This document shows positions 1 through 11,114 of a stretch of DNA of 64,000 nt, piece after piece. A model generated the notes under the pieces. It was not told where the DNA came from. It saw only the letters and a program-made list of their open reading frames with translations, and searched no databases. Every line of letters begins with the position of its first letter. Positions within the stretch are counted from its first letter, which is position 1. The position numbers and the translations under genes are program-made. The stretch is from NCBI GenBank assembly GCA_030704615.1, contig CM060731.1, forward strand, positions 4,340,001 to 4,404,000, in the 5' to 3' direction. Origin of the DNA: Takakia lepidozioides (Eukaryota; Streptophyta; Takakiopsida; Takakiales; Takakiaceae).

Positions 1-870
1 CTGCTGTTGCTCCTACCCAGTCCGGTCGTCCGGGTTCCAAGTCAGTTCGGGTGGGACTGGCTCTGCCAAGAAGTTGGCATTTGAGGGCGAGCCTACACGG
101 CGGTATTCGGCGGTGACGTTTACGCACAGGCCAAAGCTAGAACCTCCAACCATCATCCAATGCGTCAATGAGAGCTTCCTTGACGCTCTCGCTGCCAGGG
201 CGAAGAAGGTGGCACACAACAAGTCTCTGGCGGAGCAGAAGGGGAAAGCCAAGAAGAGGGCTGCCGGTACAGAGCCTAAAGACACCCCTGGTTTTGAAGC
301 CATGATGGAATTCTTCACGGCTGTGAGCACGAATTGCAAGAGCACTCGGGGGGGGTTGAGGTGGAGAGAGCTTGCGACACATGATTCTCCTCGACATTCC
401 AGATGGGGAGCTGCTGGAGGGCCTGGATGGTGGCCCACCTGGAACAGGTTTACTGAGGACTACTGGAAAGCCGGGTTTGGGCTGGCGGGGATGCTTCTGG
501 ATGACGGTGGATGTGTGGGGTCCTTGCCACGAGAGGGAAGACCACAGAGAATGCGGTGGCAAGGTGGACACCGAAAAGTTGTCACCCCGGTCCTCCTCAG
601 AAAATGGTTCTGCATCAGTACGCAGGGGGTTGCGAACAGAGGGCCAAAGTGTAAGTATCAATCTATTGCATTCACTTCATATTGTGGTGTATGTTAAGTA
701 GACCCTGGAATTGATCCCTTCTTTGTTGGATGTGCAGACATTGGTGTTTGAGCATATTGCTTTGTGAAGAGAGGGTCTACGTTCAAATTCCGCAACGACG
801 GTCGTCTTGTTGATGCCGCTGTGGACCCTGTAACCTACGATGTCCTCTACAACTATGTGCCCCCACTCTA
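1..870 (+). pseudogene. Decayed coding region entering from the left edge, function unknown
   Basis: A reading frame is open from the first bases of the window and encodes a basic, Lys/Ala-rich stretch (for example AARAKKVAHN and KGKAKKRAAG, around 190-270). Beyond about 345 the coherent reading seems to move to another frame, where ILLDIPDGELLEGLDGG is read from about 375. A good splice donor (GTAAGT) lies near 650 and an acceptor (TGTGCAG) near 738. The next segment reads DGRLVDAAVDPVTYDVLY and ends at a TAG at 868-870, but an in-frame TGA interrupts it at about 752. I do not recognise the family. Frame changes plus a TGA suggest a decayed mobile-element gene rather than a working host gene, but this is inference and the 5' end is outside the window. 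Confidence 0.3.
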
Positions 871-899
871 GTATGCCGAAGGACACAGAGACAGGCAAA

Positions 900-1055
900 C
901 CGTGGCGGTATGCTCGACGGTCCAAGCCCGGTGTTGCTGGAGGGGGTTTGCTTGGAAAGTCTGCCGGTCTACTGGAGGGGGGGTCTGGCCAGTCTGCTGG
1001 AGAGGTGCTGGTCCGCTCGTCGGTCTGTTGGAGGGTCTGCCCAGTCCGCTAGAAG
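900..1055. repeat. Short degenerate GGTCTGYTGGAGG-type repeats
   Basis: Between about 925 and 1055 a motif close to GGTCTGCTGGAGG recurs at least six times at irregular spacing, sometimes mutated (CTACTGGAGG, TGTTGGAGG, CGCTAGAAGG). It sits between the two coding stretches and has no evident coding role. Confidence 0.4.
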
Positions 1056-1178
1056 GTTCGCCATGGTAGATGAACAAAGACTTATGCGGCACGGGTAAGC
1101 CTTCACGTGCTCAGTTTGTCCCCTGGCCCCATTGCAATTGCATGCCGCAAGCTATTAACCGCCCGCTTTGTTCCTCAG

Positions 1179-1966
1179 GTGCTTCAATGTGGGCAGGGAC
1201 GTTGTCCGACAGGCATGTGTTCGCCTTCGAGCCAGATACTGCCCTCCACAACTCGGAACTTGCAGCGGCTGAACGTCTGCCGAAAGAGGAAGAGGCATCC
1301 TCGGAGGATGAGGAAAAATCCGAGAAGGAGCAGGGGGAGGAAGTTGGGATCGAGGCCGAGGAGCCCCCGGTTTACGAGTGAGTGGTGGCATTGTAAGTTG
1401 CCTCCAGATTTTGTGAGGCACCTCCCTCCGCTCTCTTATTTCATTGAAAACCATTTCTGCTTGTGCTGGTATTGACATTCTTGAAGTGGATTTGTTCTTA
1501 CTGTAGGATGCCAAGTACTGCCGGAGGGACGTCTACACCGGAGTTCATGGGCAGGAGGAACGTGCCTTTTTTTGCCAGGGGGGATTTCATGCCTAGTCCA
1601 GAAAGGGAGTACATCCTTCCTACTTATGCTGCCCGGCTTGCTTCGGTGTCCATTAGGAGGTGTTCCGAACGTAGTCGTGTACAGCAGATTTTAGACGAGG
1701 CAAGCCTCAAGAAAATGAAGATGAGGGAGGAGGCAGCAGCTATTAGAGCCCGTCGGGCTCGTAGATTTGTGTTGGATTCTGCTGAGGAAAGTGGGGGAGA
1801 AGACGCAGAAGATTCCCAGGAGGTGAGGTGGACAGTCCCCCAAGGAGAGGACGGGATTTTTGAGAGGCATAGTGGAACTGATGCATCACAGAGCTCGGAG
1901 GATGAGGGGGATGAGGGGGATGAGGAAGAAGGTGGGGCAAGTTCCTCGGAGGGTGTAGGAGAGTAG
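1179..1966 (+). CDS. Two-exon hypothetical protein with acidic C-terminus
   Basis: Exon 1179-1377 starts after an acceptor (TTCCTCAG) and ends at a GTGAGT donor. Exon 1507-1966 starts after CTGTAG and ends at TAG. Splicing joins GA to G, giving an in-frame Glu, so the two phases agree; without splicing the first exon would stop at 1379. Exon 1 holds FEPDTALHNSELAAAERL followed by a Glu/Ser/Asp-rich run. Exon 2 has an Arg/Lys-rich helix-like segment (about residues 120-145 of the joined stretch) and a C-terminus of Asp/Glu/Gly/Ser repeats. The start lies further upstream and is not identified. It could be the last exons of the same decayed gene that begins at the left edge. An acidic tail of this kind is common in nuclear and mobile-element proteins but does not assign a function. 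I do not recognise the family. Confidence 0.4.
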
Positions 1967-2239
1967 TGCCCATTCCGGCTATGACAGTTAGAACACACTT
2001 GTATAGACGTGGCTTGCCACAAAATTTGCAATAAAATGTTGCATTTCTCCACGTGATTACATGTCGTGGAATAGTTACATGTCACGCACACAGAAATTAT
2101 GTGGAAATGAAGTGAGGGGAGAATGAGCCTCCCTTGGCTTATATGGCCCCCCCCCCATTCCTCAGGCGCGCGCAGGGACCTTCTAAGAGCGACCGCCACC
2201 TTGGTGGTCGTTTTTTTTTCCAAAAAAAACATTAAAGCG
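1967..2239. other. Junction region between acidic-tail gene and gag relic
   Basis: No gene is supported here. The stretch contains a C-run at 2147-2155 and a short hairpin-capable segment near 2192-2210 (GCGACCGCCACC facing GGTGGTCG), followed by T- and A-runs. The word GCGACCGCCA recurs at about 2235, suggesting a small repeat at the breakpoint of the gag element. Confidence 0.4.
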
Positions 2240-3024
2240 ACCGCCAGTAATGGCGAACACATTTCCGTGGAATGCCCGAACCGGTGACATTTGTCACACT
2301 TAGCTGGGGTTCTTCCTTCAGGACAATATGCAGCTATGTGACCTTCTTTGTGACAAACATTACAAAGGCGAACACGAGGTGGTGTTCTAGATCCCGAGCT
2401 TTCTCCTATGACTGGTCCCCTATCAAAGTACTTCTGTAGGGTAGTGTTCAGCTGATCAAGTCTTCTGTCCACAGGGTTAACAAACACAACTGACTCATCT
2501 GTATCATCTCCTTCCAATGGCTCTAGAGGTATTTCCCCTAACTTTCCCAGGCCCCTTTCAATTTCAATGGCTGTGTCAAGTGCTTCCTCTACATCAAGGA
2601 AGCGCCTGCCCAGCATTACTCTTGCTATTTCTGGTCTCAAACCTGCTGCAAATCTACGCCTCTGTTCCAAATCAGACGCCCCACTTCTTATAAATAACCG
2701 GTTCAACCTATCAAAGTATGTTTGAACCCTTTGTCTACTCTCCTGTTTAATGGTATCCATTCTTAGCCTAATTTCTGCCAAGTCAACGATACCAAACTTG
2801 GCTGAAATTGCTGCCCTAAAGTCCACCCAGTTGTTTGGTCTAGGGTTTTGTTTACGGTACCATTCATCAGCCTTGGCTCTCAGGTTGAGCCTTGCTACCT
2901 TGAAAGTTTTGTCCTCATTCAAATCCCTGACATCTGCCTCCATCTGAATTCTCTCCAGCCAGTCATTTACATCCTCACTATTCCTACCATGATAAGGCGC
3001 ATCTATGCTGGTTGGACTGGTCAT
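2240..3024 (-). pseudogene. gag: Ty3/gypsy gag with two CCHC zinc knuckles, 3' truncated
   Basis: The frame begins at an ATG at 3024 and gives a typical retrotransposon Gag. It has the capsid-like retrotransposon gag pattern around residues 15-130 (DVNDWLERIQ, KADEWYRKQNP, YFDRLNRLF, FAAGLRPEIA). Two zinc knuckles then follow at about residues 220-255 (CNVCHKEGHIAAYC and CDKCHRFGHSTEMC, both C-x2-C-x4-H-x4-C). Gag packages element RNA and forms the particle. After the second knuckle the reading frame continues to 1624 only through unrelated sequence antisense to the acidic-tail gene. I therefore place the break near 2240; no protease or reverse transcriptase follows. It lies downstream of a primer-binding site at 3465-3476, as expected for a 5' element end. 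Confidence 0.75.
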
Positions 3025-3095
3025 CCTTCTATTCTCTAGTCAAAGTTCAAACTGTTTCAACACCTAATTCTGACCCTAATTTTCCCGCAACTCCT

Positions 3096-3419
3096 TTAAT
3101 GTTGACCTCTATACCACTCCCACTGTCCATTTCGCAACATCTCTACTCTACCTCCCCATGTCACCTCTCGTGCCATGGTATTTATCTTCACCCACCTTCC
3201 TAACTCTCTTATCCAAAGTGTTATGGTTGTTCTTCCACCAGTATGTATCACTCTAAGACATAAATCACCATTCGCTATTCTCCAAGTAGGGTTGAAGAAG
3301 TACAAACAAGGGTCTGCGTGTGCATTTGGTGTGCGTCTGCTGAAGCAAATCAGCACATCTCCAATGCTTGGTTCATCAGGAATCAGTGTGTGGTCTCTTC
3401 CTGCCATCAAACCATCCAA
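3096..3419 (-). CDS. Possible leader ORF between PBS and gag
   Basis: A 107-residue ATG-initiated frame lies in the roughly 440-base leader between the PBS and the gag start, on the gag strand. It is rich in aromatic and basic residues (for example CLYFFNPTWRIANGDLCLRV and NGQWEWYRGQH) and does not look like antisense of a known gene. I do not recognise it. It could be an upstream ORF of this gypsy family, or a chance frame; overlapping frames also exist on the other strand. A 71-base spacer separates it from gag. Conservation in other copies would decide. Confidence 0.3.
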   Translation of the reverse strand: MDGLMAGRDHTLIPDEPSIGDVLICFSRRTPNAHADPCLYFFNPTWRIANGDLCLRVIHTGGRTTITLWIRELGRWVKINTMAREVTWGGRVEMLRNGQWEWYRGQH

Positions 3420-3464
3420 TACCAGTCAAGATCCCTGGCTAGTAGAAATCAAGATTTAACATCA

Positions 3465-3476
3465 GCTCTGATACCA
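3465..3476 (-). promoter_or_regulatory. Primer-binding site, initiator-Met tRNA
   Basis: Read on the minus strand the sequence is TGGTATCAGAGC, the standard plant LTR-retrotransposon PBS complementary to the 3' end of initiator methionine tRNA. It lies upstream of gag in the same orientation and fixes the 5' side of this element. Confidence 0.85.
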
Positions 3477-3786
3477 AAAGAAGGGGCGTGAATCCCCTTC
3501 TGTGCAAGTCTAGTTGTGCTCCTCCCCAGGTCAATTGGAGGGAAGGAAAAGAGCTCTCCTCTCAGGTGATCCAACCATCGTCACTCGGTGTGGGTTTCCC
3601 TCAGGTCCTTCATGATCAGAGTTCACACAATCCTCATCCACGCCACAGCGGAAGAGAAGACATGGATGGGGAGTCTGTATTGTTTTCACCCATGGTTCTA
3701 CTTCTACACGACATCCTCTCCCTGGCACACTGCACCAGCCATGTTACCATGCTGTCTTCAGTGATGCAACCAGCCCTACGTCAGTG
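3477..3786 (-). mobile_element. Probable truncated 5' LTR of the gag element
   Basis: The 5' LTR must end immediately before the PBS on the minus strand, so this interval should be LTR. There is no coding signal. It is cut at about 3787, where homology to the MULE-like element begins, so the LTR start is missing. The identification rests on position only; no second LTR is present to compare. Confidence 0.35.
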
Positions 3787-3789
3787 ATG

Positions 3790-4440
3790 ACCACTGCCGA
3801 ATTTCCGTCCGGCGGTTGAAATATGACGGCCAGGTGCCGACCTCTCCCCCCTCCCCAACCGCATTGGAATGGCCCCGGATTGAAATTCGGCGCCGTTTTC
3901 CCATCTGGGGAGGTTTTTATGTCGGCCAGTTTTCAGTCTGACACCCCGACAAGACTTCCTTGGGGGGGCCCGGATGGAAATTCGGCGCCGAATCTCCATC
4001 CAAGGGATGCTCTCTGTCGAACACGTGCCGACCTCTACGCCCGAGGCGACTTCATCCGGGCGTCCCCTGTTCGATATTCGGTGCCGAATTTCCGTCCGGG
4101 GGTTGAAATGTGACGGCCAAGTGCCGGCCTCTCCCCCCTCCCCGACTGCATCCGAACCGCCCCGGATGGAAATTCGGCGCCGTTTTTCCATCTGGGGATG
4201 TTTTTATGCCGGCCAGTTTTCGGCCTGACCCCCCGACACGACTTCCTTTACCTGCTGGATGGAAATTCGGCGCCGAATCTCCATCCAGGGGATGTTCTCT
4301 GTCGCACACGCGCCGGCCTCTGCACCCGAGGCGACTTCATCCGGGCTTCCCCTGTTGGATATTGGGTGCCGAATTTCCATTCGGGGGTAGTAATGTGACG
4401 GCACGGTGCCGGCTTCTCCCCTTCAGCCGTCATCATCCGG
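3790..4440 (+). repeat. About 2.5 copies of a ~287-bp repeat with palindromic cores
   Basis: The block starting GCCGAATTTCCGTCCGG recurs at about 3796, 4083 and (diverged) 4367, spacing 284-287 bp. Each unit holds GGAAATTCGGCGCCG-type palindromic cores, for example near 3980, 4170 and 4262. The matching block in the other copy is at 39090-39870. Confidence 0.75.
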
Positions 4441-4684
4441 ACGGCCCCCCACTTTCTGACTGCATACCGTTGGCAGTTATTGCGCAAAGACCAGGGGCCG
4501 CATTCCGGAGACAAGGTTCATTAACACTCTGACTGTGGATTTTTGAGATAGTTGGCTCCCTGGATTTGGATCAGGCTTCGTCGCTCGGACAAATCGGCAT
4601 CGCATTCATTCCCATCGCTGCATCCCCCTTCTACCAGGGAGCTTCCCCGCACTCCATCCTGGGAGTCTTGTGTGCACATCTCCC

Positions 4685-6772
4685 ATGGCGGAAAACCCGA
4701 GCGCTACAGTGTACTGCCCTCCTCACGAGCATAGAGCTTCATTTCCGTGCAGAGGGGACACCTGCCGGGTGATGGAGAAATATCTGTGCGTTCGATACCA
4801 CCTGAAACCGGGGTCGGTTTTTTTGGAGGAGGAAAGGAAGGACTCTAACGGCCTTGTTGTCGACAGTATTGTTGTGCTCCACGATGATTTCGGCGATGGC
4901 AGGGAATGGCGAGTTCCACCATTGGACAGCGTCATATACAGGGCTGTTGGGGACTTCATTTGCCCGCCAAATGCACCTTCTATCCTGGCGCCTTCCACGA
5001 AACAATCCGCGAATCAGAGAGTGGCTACCTCAAAGAGAGAAGTCCGCAACGAAGTAAATCCAGAGCCGAACCCATCCATGAAGACGAGCCAGAACCGGGT
5101 TGTTCACAACCTGTCCGACTCAGACGAGGTCATGGAAGTTCCGAGGTCGTCCTGGAGATCAGGCAAGTCCTCAATGGACGTCAGTGGAGGAGGGAGTCAT
5201 ATTCCCAGCACGAGCACCGCAGTTTGATCTATTCTTGAAATTCTGCGAGGGCTTCACCTGGAGGGACACCGGTCGGAGCTGGCCGGGCTGGACTACAGCA
5301 AGTTCGCAATTAAATCGATTACATGCCTTCCCGCCGACGTCGACGGTAATATCTTCTTTGAGTTCCCTCCTCGGGCGGACTACTCGAGGGCGTCCGGAAT
5401 GTTGACAGATATGGATAGAAAACATGACGGTCATCCTTGGTGCGTTACCAAAACCACCAGCATGAAGATGCTCGATGGTGTGCGGGTGCGCTACGTTGTT
5501 TGTGCGGGCGCGTTGCGGTGTTTCTCCCCAACTTGCTTCCACTTTAAATCCAGAGGTCACAGGAACGAGACCGATTGGACAGGCACAGCTCATCAACCAT
5601 TTCGAGCTCAGAAGAAGGTTCCGAACTCCACATTTAAGTGTGCGCATTGCAAAGAACCACCACACTGCATGTCTGTTTGTAATGCCAAGCAGTTCTATGT
5701 GTTGCACCGTTTCCCTGACCTCACACCAGCTTGCATACACGTTGGTTCCCATTGTCACAAATTGGCGAGGGGGAACTCGCGGGAGGCTGCCCACGAAGCA
5801 GAGCAGCTCGTTCAGGAGGAGGTTAAGTTGAGATCGGGTGCCAAACCCAAACAGATACAGCTCCAAGCCGCCCATAAGATGGCATTGGCCAGAATTATGT
5901 CGGAAGACGGCTCCGATAGAGTTCCTCTCGACGAGAAGGAAATGGAGGCATTGCTGGAGTCGGTGTCCCACGTATGTTCACCGAATGTCCGAAACCACAT
6001 TGTCTCATGCAAACAGAAAATTGGGCGTGGCTCGGATATGCACTCCATTCTGGAGGTGAAGCGACGATGTGGATATGACTACATTCATGGAAGTAGGTTT
6101 CCAGGACAATGGACTGAGGCAGATCGTTGTTTCGTATTCAAAATGTCCACGTGTGGACCTGGCAGCGGCGTCGAACTGGTTGACAGGATGACGAGTAGGA
6201 ACTTGTCAAACAGTTTGGTCATGTTCGACCATATCAAGTGAATTACAAATCACCAGTGGGTGACAATGGGTGCACATGTCTACGACACCCACTGCAGGAT
6301 GCTAATGACAATTGCAATTTGTGAGATGAAAGGAGAGGACACACAATCGGAGATGCTTCTTTGGCAGGGAATAAACGAACAGATGGCCAAGGCGGGATTG
6401 CCCCCTCCGAATTTCCGTGGTTTCATGGCAGACAACGCACAAGCAAATTGGGCTGCCATCCGAAGGGTGTACGGGCAAGACCCCAATGTTCCCATGGAAG
6501 GCAAGGAGAGATCTTGTGGGTTCCATTTTCTGCAAAGCCTTTCGCAGTACACAACCAGGCTCGTGGCGCCAGATTTCAGAGAGGAGCACCGTTCCATGTG
6601 CCTTGCGTGGAAGCGCGCTCCTACCTTGGATGATGCAGAGACACAGTTTGCATGCATACGGGCTTGGTGGACATCGTCAGGTGTTGTAAGGAAATCAGAC
6701 GAGGGAGCAATGGTCAGTTGGCTAGCATGGTGGCATTATCGTTTCCTCCAGTTCGGCGACTATATGCGGGAG
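4685..6772 (+). pseudogene. MULE-like transposase exon 1, two stop codons
   Basis: This is 2088 bases (696 codons), exactly the length of the intact exon at 36841-38928, with no net indel. Two in-frame TGA codons, at 5225-5227 and 6239-6241, replace CGA in the intact copy. Both are C-to-T changes at CpG, the expected decay of methylated DNA. The catalytic-domain motifs HVYD, FMADNAQANW and CGFH are all present. The exon ends at the same GGGAG/GTGAGT donor as the intact copy, but exon 2, with the presumed third catalytic residue and the SWIM zinc finger, has been deleted. The start was chosen as the ATG of MAENPSATVY: the frame upstream carries a one-base difference between copies (near 4620) and has no ATG. 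Confidence 0.75.
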
Positions 6773-6783
6773 GTGAGTTGCAC

Positions 6784-7219
6784 GTCTGAACATGCTAAGT
6801 CCGAACTGGCTAAGTCCGAACATGCACTGGAAAAATGGCGCTGAATTACCTGTCATGAGGGGACCTATAGCCGCGGAATTCGTTCCCATTTTTCGCCAGA
6901 GAGACCTATTACCGCGAAATACGTCGCCGTTTTTCAGGTTACGGACCCTATTACCGCGAAATTCGGCGCCATATTTGCACATGTCGCTGGGAATTGGCAT
7001 GAGCGGAAGACGAAATATCATGAGCACAACTGTCAAAAGTGCAATTTTCCCTTCAAGGGGCCGATTAATATATTTGTTTTTCCTGACACATTGCATTAAA
7101 TTATTGTTTTTTATTGTTTTTTATTTTTGAAATTTGTACTTCTGCTCATGAAAACCGATTGTGTTACTACTCTGCTCATGCCGCTCATGCCGCTCATGCT
7201 CATGAAATAGCAAACCTCC
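6784..7219 (+). repeat. Terminal region of MULE-like copy 1
   Basis: The sequence is shared, inverted, with 34569-34990. It includes partial GGCGCC cores (around 6838 and 6965), a T-rich segment (7085-7140) and iterated GCTCATG words just inside the end (7140-7205). The last shared bases are GCAAACCTCC at 7210-7219. Confidence 0.6.
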
Positions 7220-8389
7220 TTGTGGGCAGCTCCCTTGGTCAGCAACAAGTGGAATCCCCTTTGTAATAAGATCACAATTTGGAAGGAGGCAACTCAGATC
7301 TGCCATGAGTTGCAGGCCCACCAGTTTGGCCCTTCATGGGTTCATGCTTTCTTTATCTTACCGCCCCAATCATCCATTCCTCTCCATCCCCTCTTGCTGG
7401 TCAGCTCTCTCCCTTATGTCCTTTTCTCTCTCCCTCTCTCTTTCTTTCAGGGTGAGTAGGTTCCTCACTCTTTCCACTGTAGCATGTCTATGATGCAATG
7501 CAATGCGCATTCAGCCAAGCATCCAGTGCACCCAGCATTGAAATCAACCTTGGTCACACAAGATATAATCAGCCCTTTTATCAGTCCCTCTCTTGCCAAT
7601 GACAGATGCTTCACACTCCACTTTTCCCAGGTGTAGCCATTTGCCCAAGACAGCTCTCAACCCTTCTACAGGTCTCAATTTACACACCCTGACAGCTCTC
7701 TTTTTCCCATCAACTGTGAACCTCAGTGGTTCACATGCTGAGAGCACCCTGAGAATCAGATCCAAACCCAAACAGATGTTGGTTTTTCTGCCCCATCCAC
7801 ATCATCCCTTCTTGTTGTTTCCAAACAGTTCTATCTAACTCTCACTGGTTTCCTCTACCTACTAAGCTAACTGCAATGTGTCAACATCCCAGGCTAGATT
7901 GTTTGTACAAGCTCATGACGCTGAAACAAGGAACAAGAATACAACAGCAGCAACCATTCTGTCCCAGCAACGAATCAACCCTGTTTCCATTCATTTTCCT
8001 ACTGTACAATGTAACAGCAGGTGCATCCATCTCCAGTCCATCCTGGTTTGAAGTCCAGTGTCTTCATTCCATTTCCAAAGCTCTTTTTCTTCCTCACATG
8101 TCAGTATCTCTTACTACATACAAGAGACAGTCCAAACTTCACAAAGCGATTTCTAAGTCCAAAAAGAGAAGACCACTCTTCAAACTTATCTGTCTTATAC
8201 TCATTGAAGCGGTGGGTCTGCCTGTCACGAAGGCACCTTGTCCTCTCCCTCGTCAGCCATTTCCGACGTCTTTTCTTATCGTGATTCCAGTCCTCATTAA
8301 GGCATGACGGCTCTGCTTCAGCTGCTGGCACATCCTTGTGCCTGCCAACCTCTACCCTATCCTTCTACATGTGCATTTCTTCCCTATGA
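7220..8389. other. No gene recognised
   Basis: Only short frames are seen. A minus-strand frame at 7544-7771 (about 75 residues, including RVCKLRPVEGLRAVLGKWL) is coherent enough to be a retroelement scrap, but I cannot assign it. A CT-rich stretch lies at 7410-7450. Confidence 0.4.
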
Positions 8390-8855
8390 AGTGATCTGGT
8401 CCTACAGCCTTTAAGACAGAGAGCAGATACAAAACTTAATTATAGATAGCTTAAGCGCCATACACACCAGAAGGCGGCACCGCTTCCTCTTGCACAGAAT
8501 GCCAAGCCAGATCCCTTAACGTCGCTCTTTAAGGCAAGCTGATTCCCTTACAAAGTGATCTGGTCCTAAAGCTCAAAAACAGACAGCAGCTACAAGATTT
8601 GATCACAGACAACCTGAGGCGCTATACACACCAGCCTGCATTTCTCATCCCCCAACACCTGCTGAGCCGCTCCATCTCCTCATTAATGTGCTCATCAAGA
8701 CAATGGCGACAGCAGTGGTGCACCGCCCTTATCACAAACCTGATCCCTCTGGTTTGATCATTGCTTACGAAGAAGGCGGCACCGCTTCTTCTTGCACAGA
8801 AAGCCAAGCAGGAGCTCTTAACATTTCTCTTAAAAGCAAGCTGATACCCTTTGCG
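8390..8855. repeat. Two interleaved direct-repeat pairs
   Basis: Block X (GTGATCTGGTCCTA ... CATACACACCAG) occurs at about 8390-8472 and 8552-8633. Block Y (AAGGCGGCACCGCTTC ... AAGCAAGCTGAT) occurs at about 8472-8550 and 8771-8850. The order is X-Y-X-(spacer)-Y, and the copies are clearly diverged. No coding potential; possibly remnants of a tandemly arranged small element. Confidence 0.6.
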
Positions 8856-11114
8856 TAGGTGGAACTTTCTCAGATATCCTGTGCTGCCAACACCACTTCA
8901 GCAGCTGCGAAAAGATACACGCACTCTTCCCCTTCGAATTTCACATCCTGCTTCTAGGGTTCAACATCATGGATGAAAATCATTCATCCTAGGGATGAAA
9001 AAGGCGCATGTCATAACTTAGCCATATTTTGTTCTTGGCAGATCAATAGCATAGTCTTTCCATGGAATTACCTCAAGTTATGGACAATTCCTCCCCTTCA
9101 TTAGCACGAAGGGCACTCCCTTTGTAGTAGTGCCGAAACCTGATGCCAAACAAAAACTTGAATTTTTACCCCCTGCACTCACACTACACTACCTCACTCG
9201 CACACAAACACGCGCATGAACATATCATCTCAACACATACCATACGATCAGACGTGCCCTCACTATCATACCTACCACCACTGCACACCCATGAAACAAC
9301 TGGAGAATGGATCCCCGTATCACTTGCTTAAAATCCCTCAAAATAGACCTATCACTCATCCTCCCACCTAACAACCCCCATGAAATCCCTAACTAGACAA
9401 CTGCAGTCTCTAAAGTTGGAAGAGAGGCCAAGAAAGCCGCGTACAATATCACAAAACAAAAAGCTACCGTCAACCACAAAAAATTTGTCTCCTCCTTCAA
9501 CCAACTACTACATGTCGCGCACCTCGTTTCCGTAAGCTACCCTTCAAGTCATAGTTACTCGCTTTGATGCGCGCGCCTAACTCCCAACCTGGCCGCCGGG
9601 CCAACTTGGAGCTTTGGCTGCTTACCGAGACATAACGGTCCCCCTTTACTCTTCCACCAAACCCTCCACCAATTTGGACCTAGTGGAAATTCCCTTTGGT
9701 AGATGGCAGTCCGGAATAGCTCCCCACTCCTTGGTCGCTTTCCGGCTCGCTCGCTTATCACTAGTTTTTGGTCACCAACGGGCTTGCACCGTTCTCGGGG
9801 TTACTACTCCCTATATATACTTCTGTGACTGTTCACGGGGGTTTCACAAACAACCATGCCATTTTATGGCGAACCACCACGAAGACCCTCGATTCTCGGT
9901 GATGAGTCGCGGTAAGTCTTGGCCCACCCACCACGGCCCCATTGGACCGTGGTGAGTCCCAAGACTCCCCACGACTCCCACCACAAGGTCTCCGCCCCAT
10001 GGTGAGTCCTATGCCACCCCCACTAAGTCCCACTAAGCTACCTCCACCCCTTGTGGAGCCACCCCCACCGCAACCCGGTGTGCGGGGCTCCACCTAGTGA
10101 GCGCCTCCGCCTCCTTGAGTGCCTTTGGCACTCAAGGGTGCTTCCCCCCCCCCCCCCCCTACCTATTGCTGCCACTGCCCCCACCACATGGGCAGCCCCT
10201 CCTACGTCCCGACCCCCCTACCCTCAAGGCAAAGGGCCGCGACACACACCCCTACCAACAGGGAGTCGATGTACTCATCGACTTGTCCATTTTGTATAAA
10301 CGAACATCCAAGTTGTGGCGTCCCACATCAAGGAGTTTGTTTCCGTACCATGGCGTCCCATGGCAAAGAACCAAACCCCACACTTTGACTCTACTCTCCA
10401 CTAGCTAGTTCGGCCGACTTTCTCCAAGTCCCGGCCAAGGGTGGAGCCTCTCAAGCTCCTCCCAGTGCACTCTTCTTGGCCTACTTCAAGGCCAAGGAAC
10501 GATCCTTCCCGAGGATCGAATCGCCTTACTGCAACAACATTGCTTGCGACCGCTCATGATGCCGCTTTTGGCATCGCCTTGAGCAAGGGTTCACCTTGAA
10601 CTCTTTTTTAGTAGGAAGATAACCTTGGACTAACCATGCGCCCCAATCACTACAATTGGGTCCGCCTTGGAATGTTGGCCTGAGGTACGGGAACACGTCG
10701 AAGCCGCACTACGACTTCGTCCCGAGGCTACACGATTATAGTACGTGAACGGAAGCACGTAGCTTCCGCGTTAGCCCACACTACAAGACAACCCCCTCGG
10801 TAGCGCAGTTATAGTTTGCGCACGCGCCAGGTGCGCACTAGCACGTGAACTCCCAAGGAAGGCGCAAGTTTCCTTGCCCCTTGGATGGGAGTCACCCGAT
10901 TTTGGCACTACGCAAATACATGATTAATCCAATTTATCTCTCCCACTTTTGTAAGCTAGCATGCATTCTACACACTAGCCCACCATACCATGCATCACCA
11001 TTCCAAACAAAATAGGACGCACAACATTTGGAAACCATTTCATTTAGAACAAAATTTGTACAATACAAGTTTTTGCAATCGGATTCCTGAGTTAGCTAAG
11101 CCGGGCTAAGCATG
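8856..11114. other. No gene recognised; may include 3' LTR of the chromodomain gypsy relic
   Basis: There is no supported coding frame. The 3' LTR of the minus-strand chromodomain element should begin at about 11114 and run leftwards, but without a second copy its end cannot be set. A C-run lies at 10146-10160 and a TATATATA word at about 9811-9818. Confidence 0.35.

Larger units (their letters stand above)
3787..7219 (+). mobile_element. MULE-like transposon, copy 1 (truncated, internally deleted)
   Basis: This interval matches, in inverted orientation, the element at 34569-39860. It contains the roughly 287-bp repeats (3790-4440), transposase exon 1 (4685-6772) and the terminal region ending GAAATAGCAAACCTCC at 7219. 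Sequence similarity between the copies stops abruptly after that word, which defines one element end. Transposase exon 2 is absent: sequence jumps at about 6784 from the start of the intron into the subterminal region. The left side is also short, beginning within a repeat core at 3787 next to the gag element's LTR. This copy is a non-autonomous derivative. Confidence 0.75.

Noticed and set aside
1624-2240. C-terminal extension of the gag protein to 1624
   Set aside because: The frame stays open, but the sequence is antisense to the acidic-tailed gene and lacks any protease or other Ty3 pattern. It is a fortuitous continuation past the breakpoint.
10788-10800. CACTACAAGAC as a CACTA transposon terminus
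   Set aside because: It resembles plant CACTA ends, but no inverted partner or subterminal repeats were found nearby, and the CACTA coding region is 10 kb away. A chance match is likely in 64 kb.
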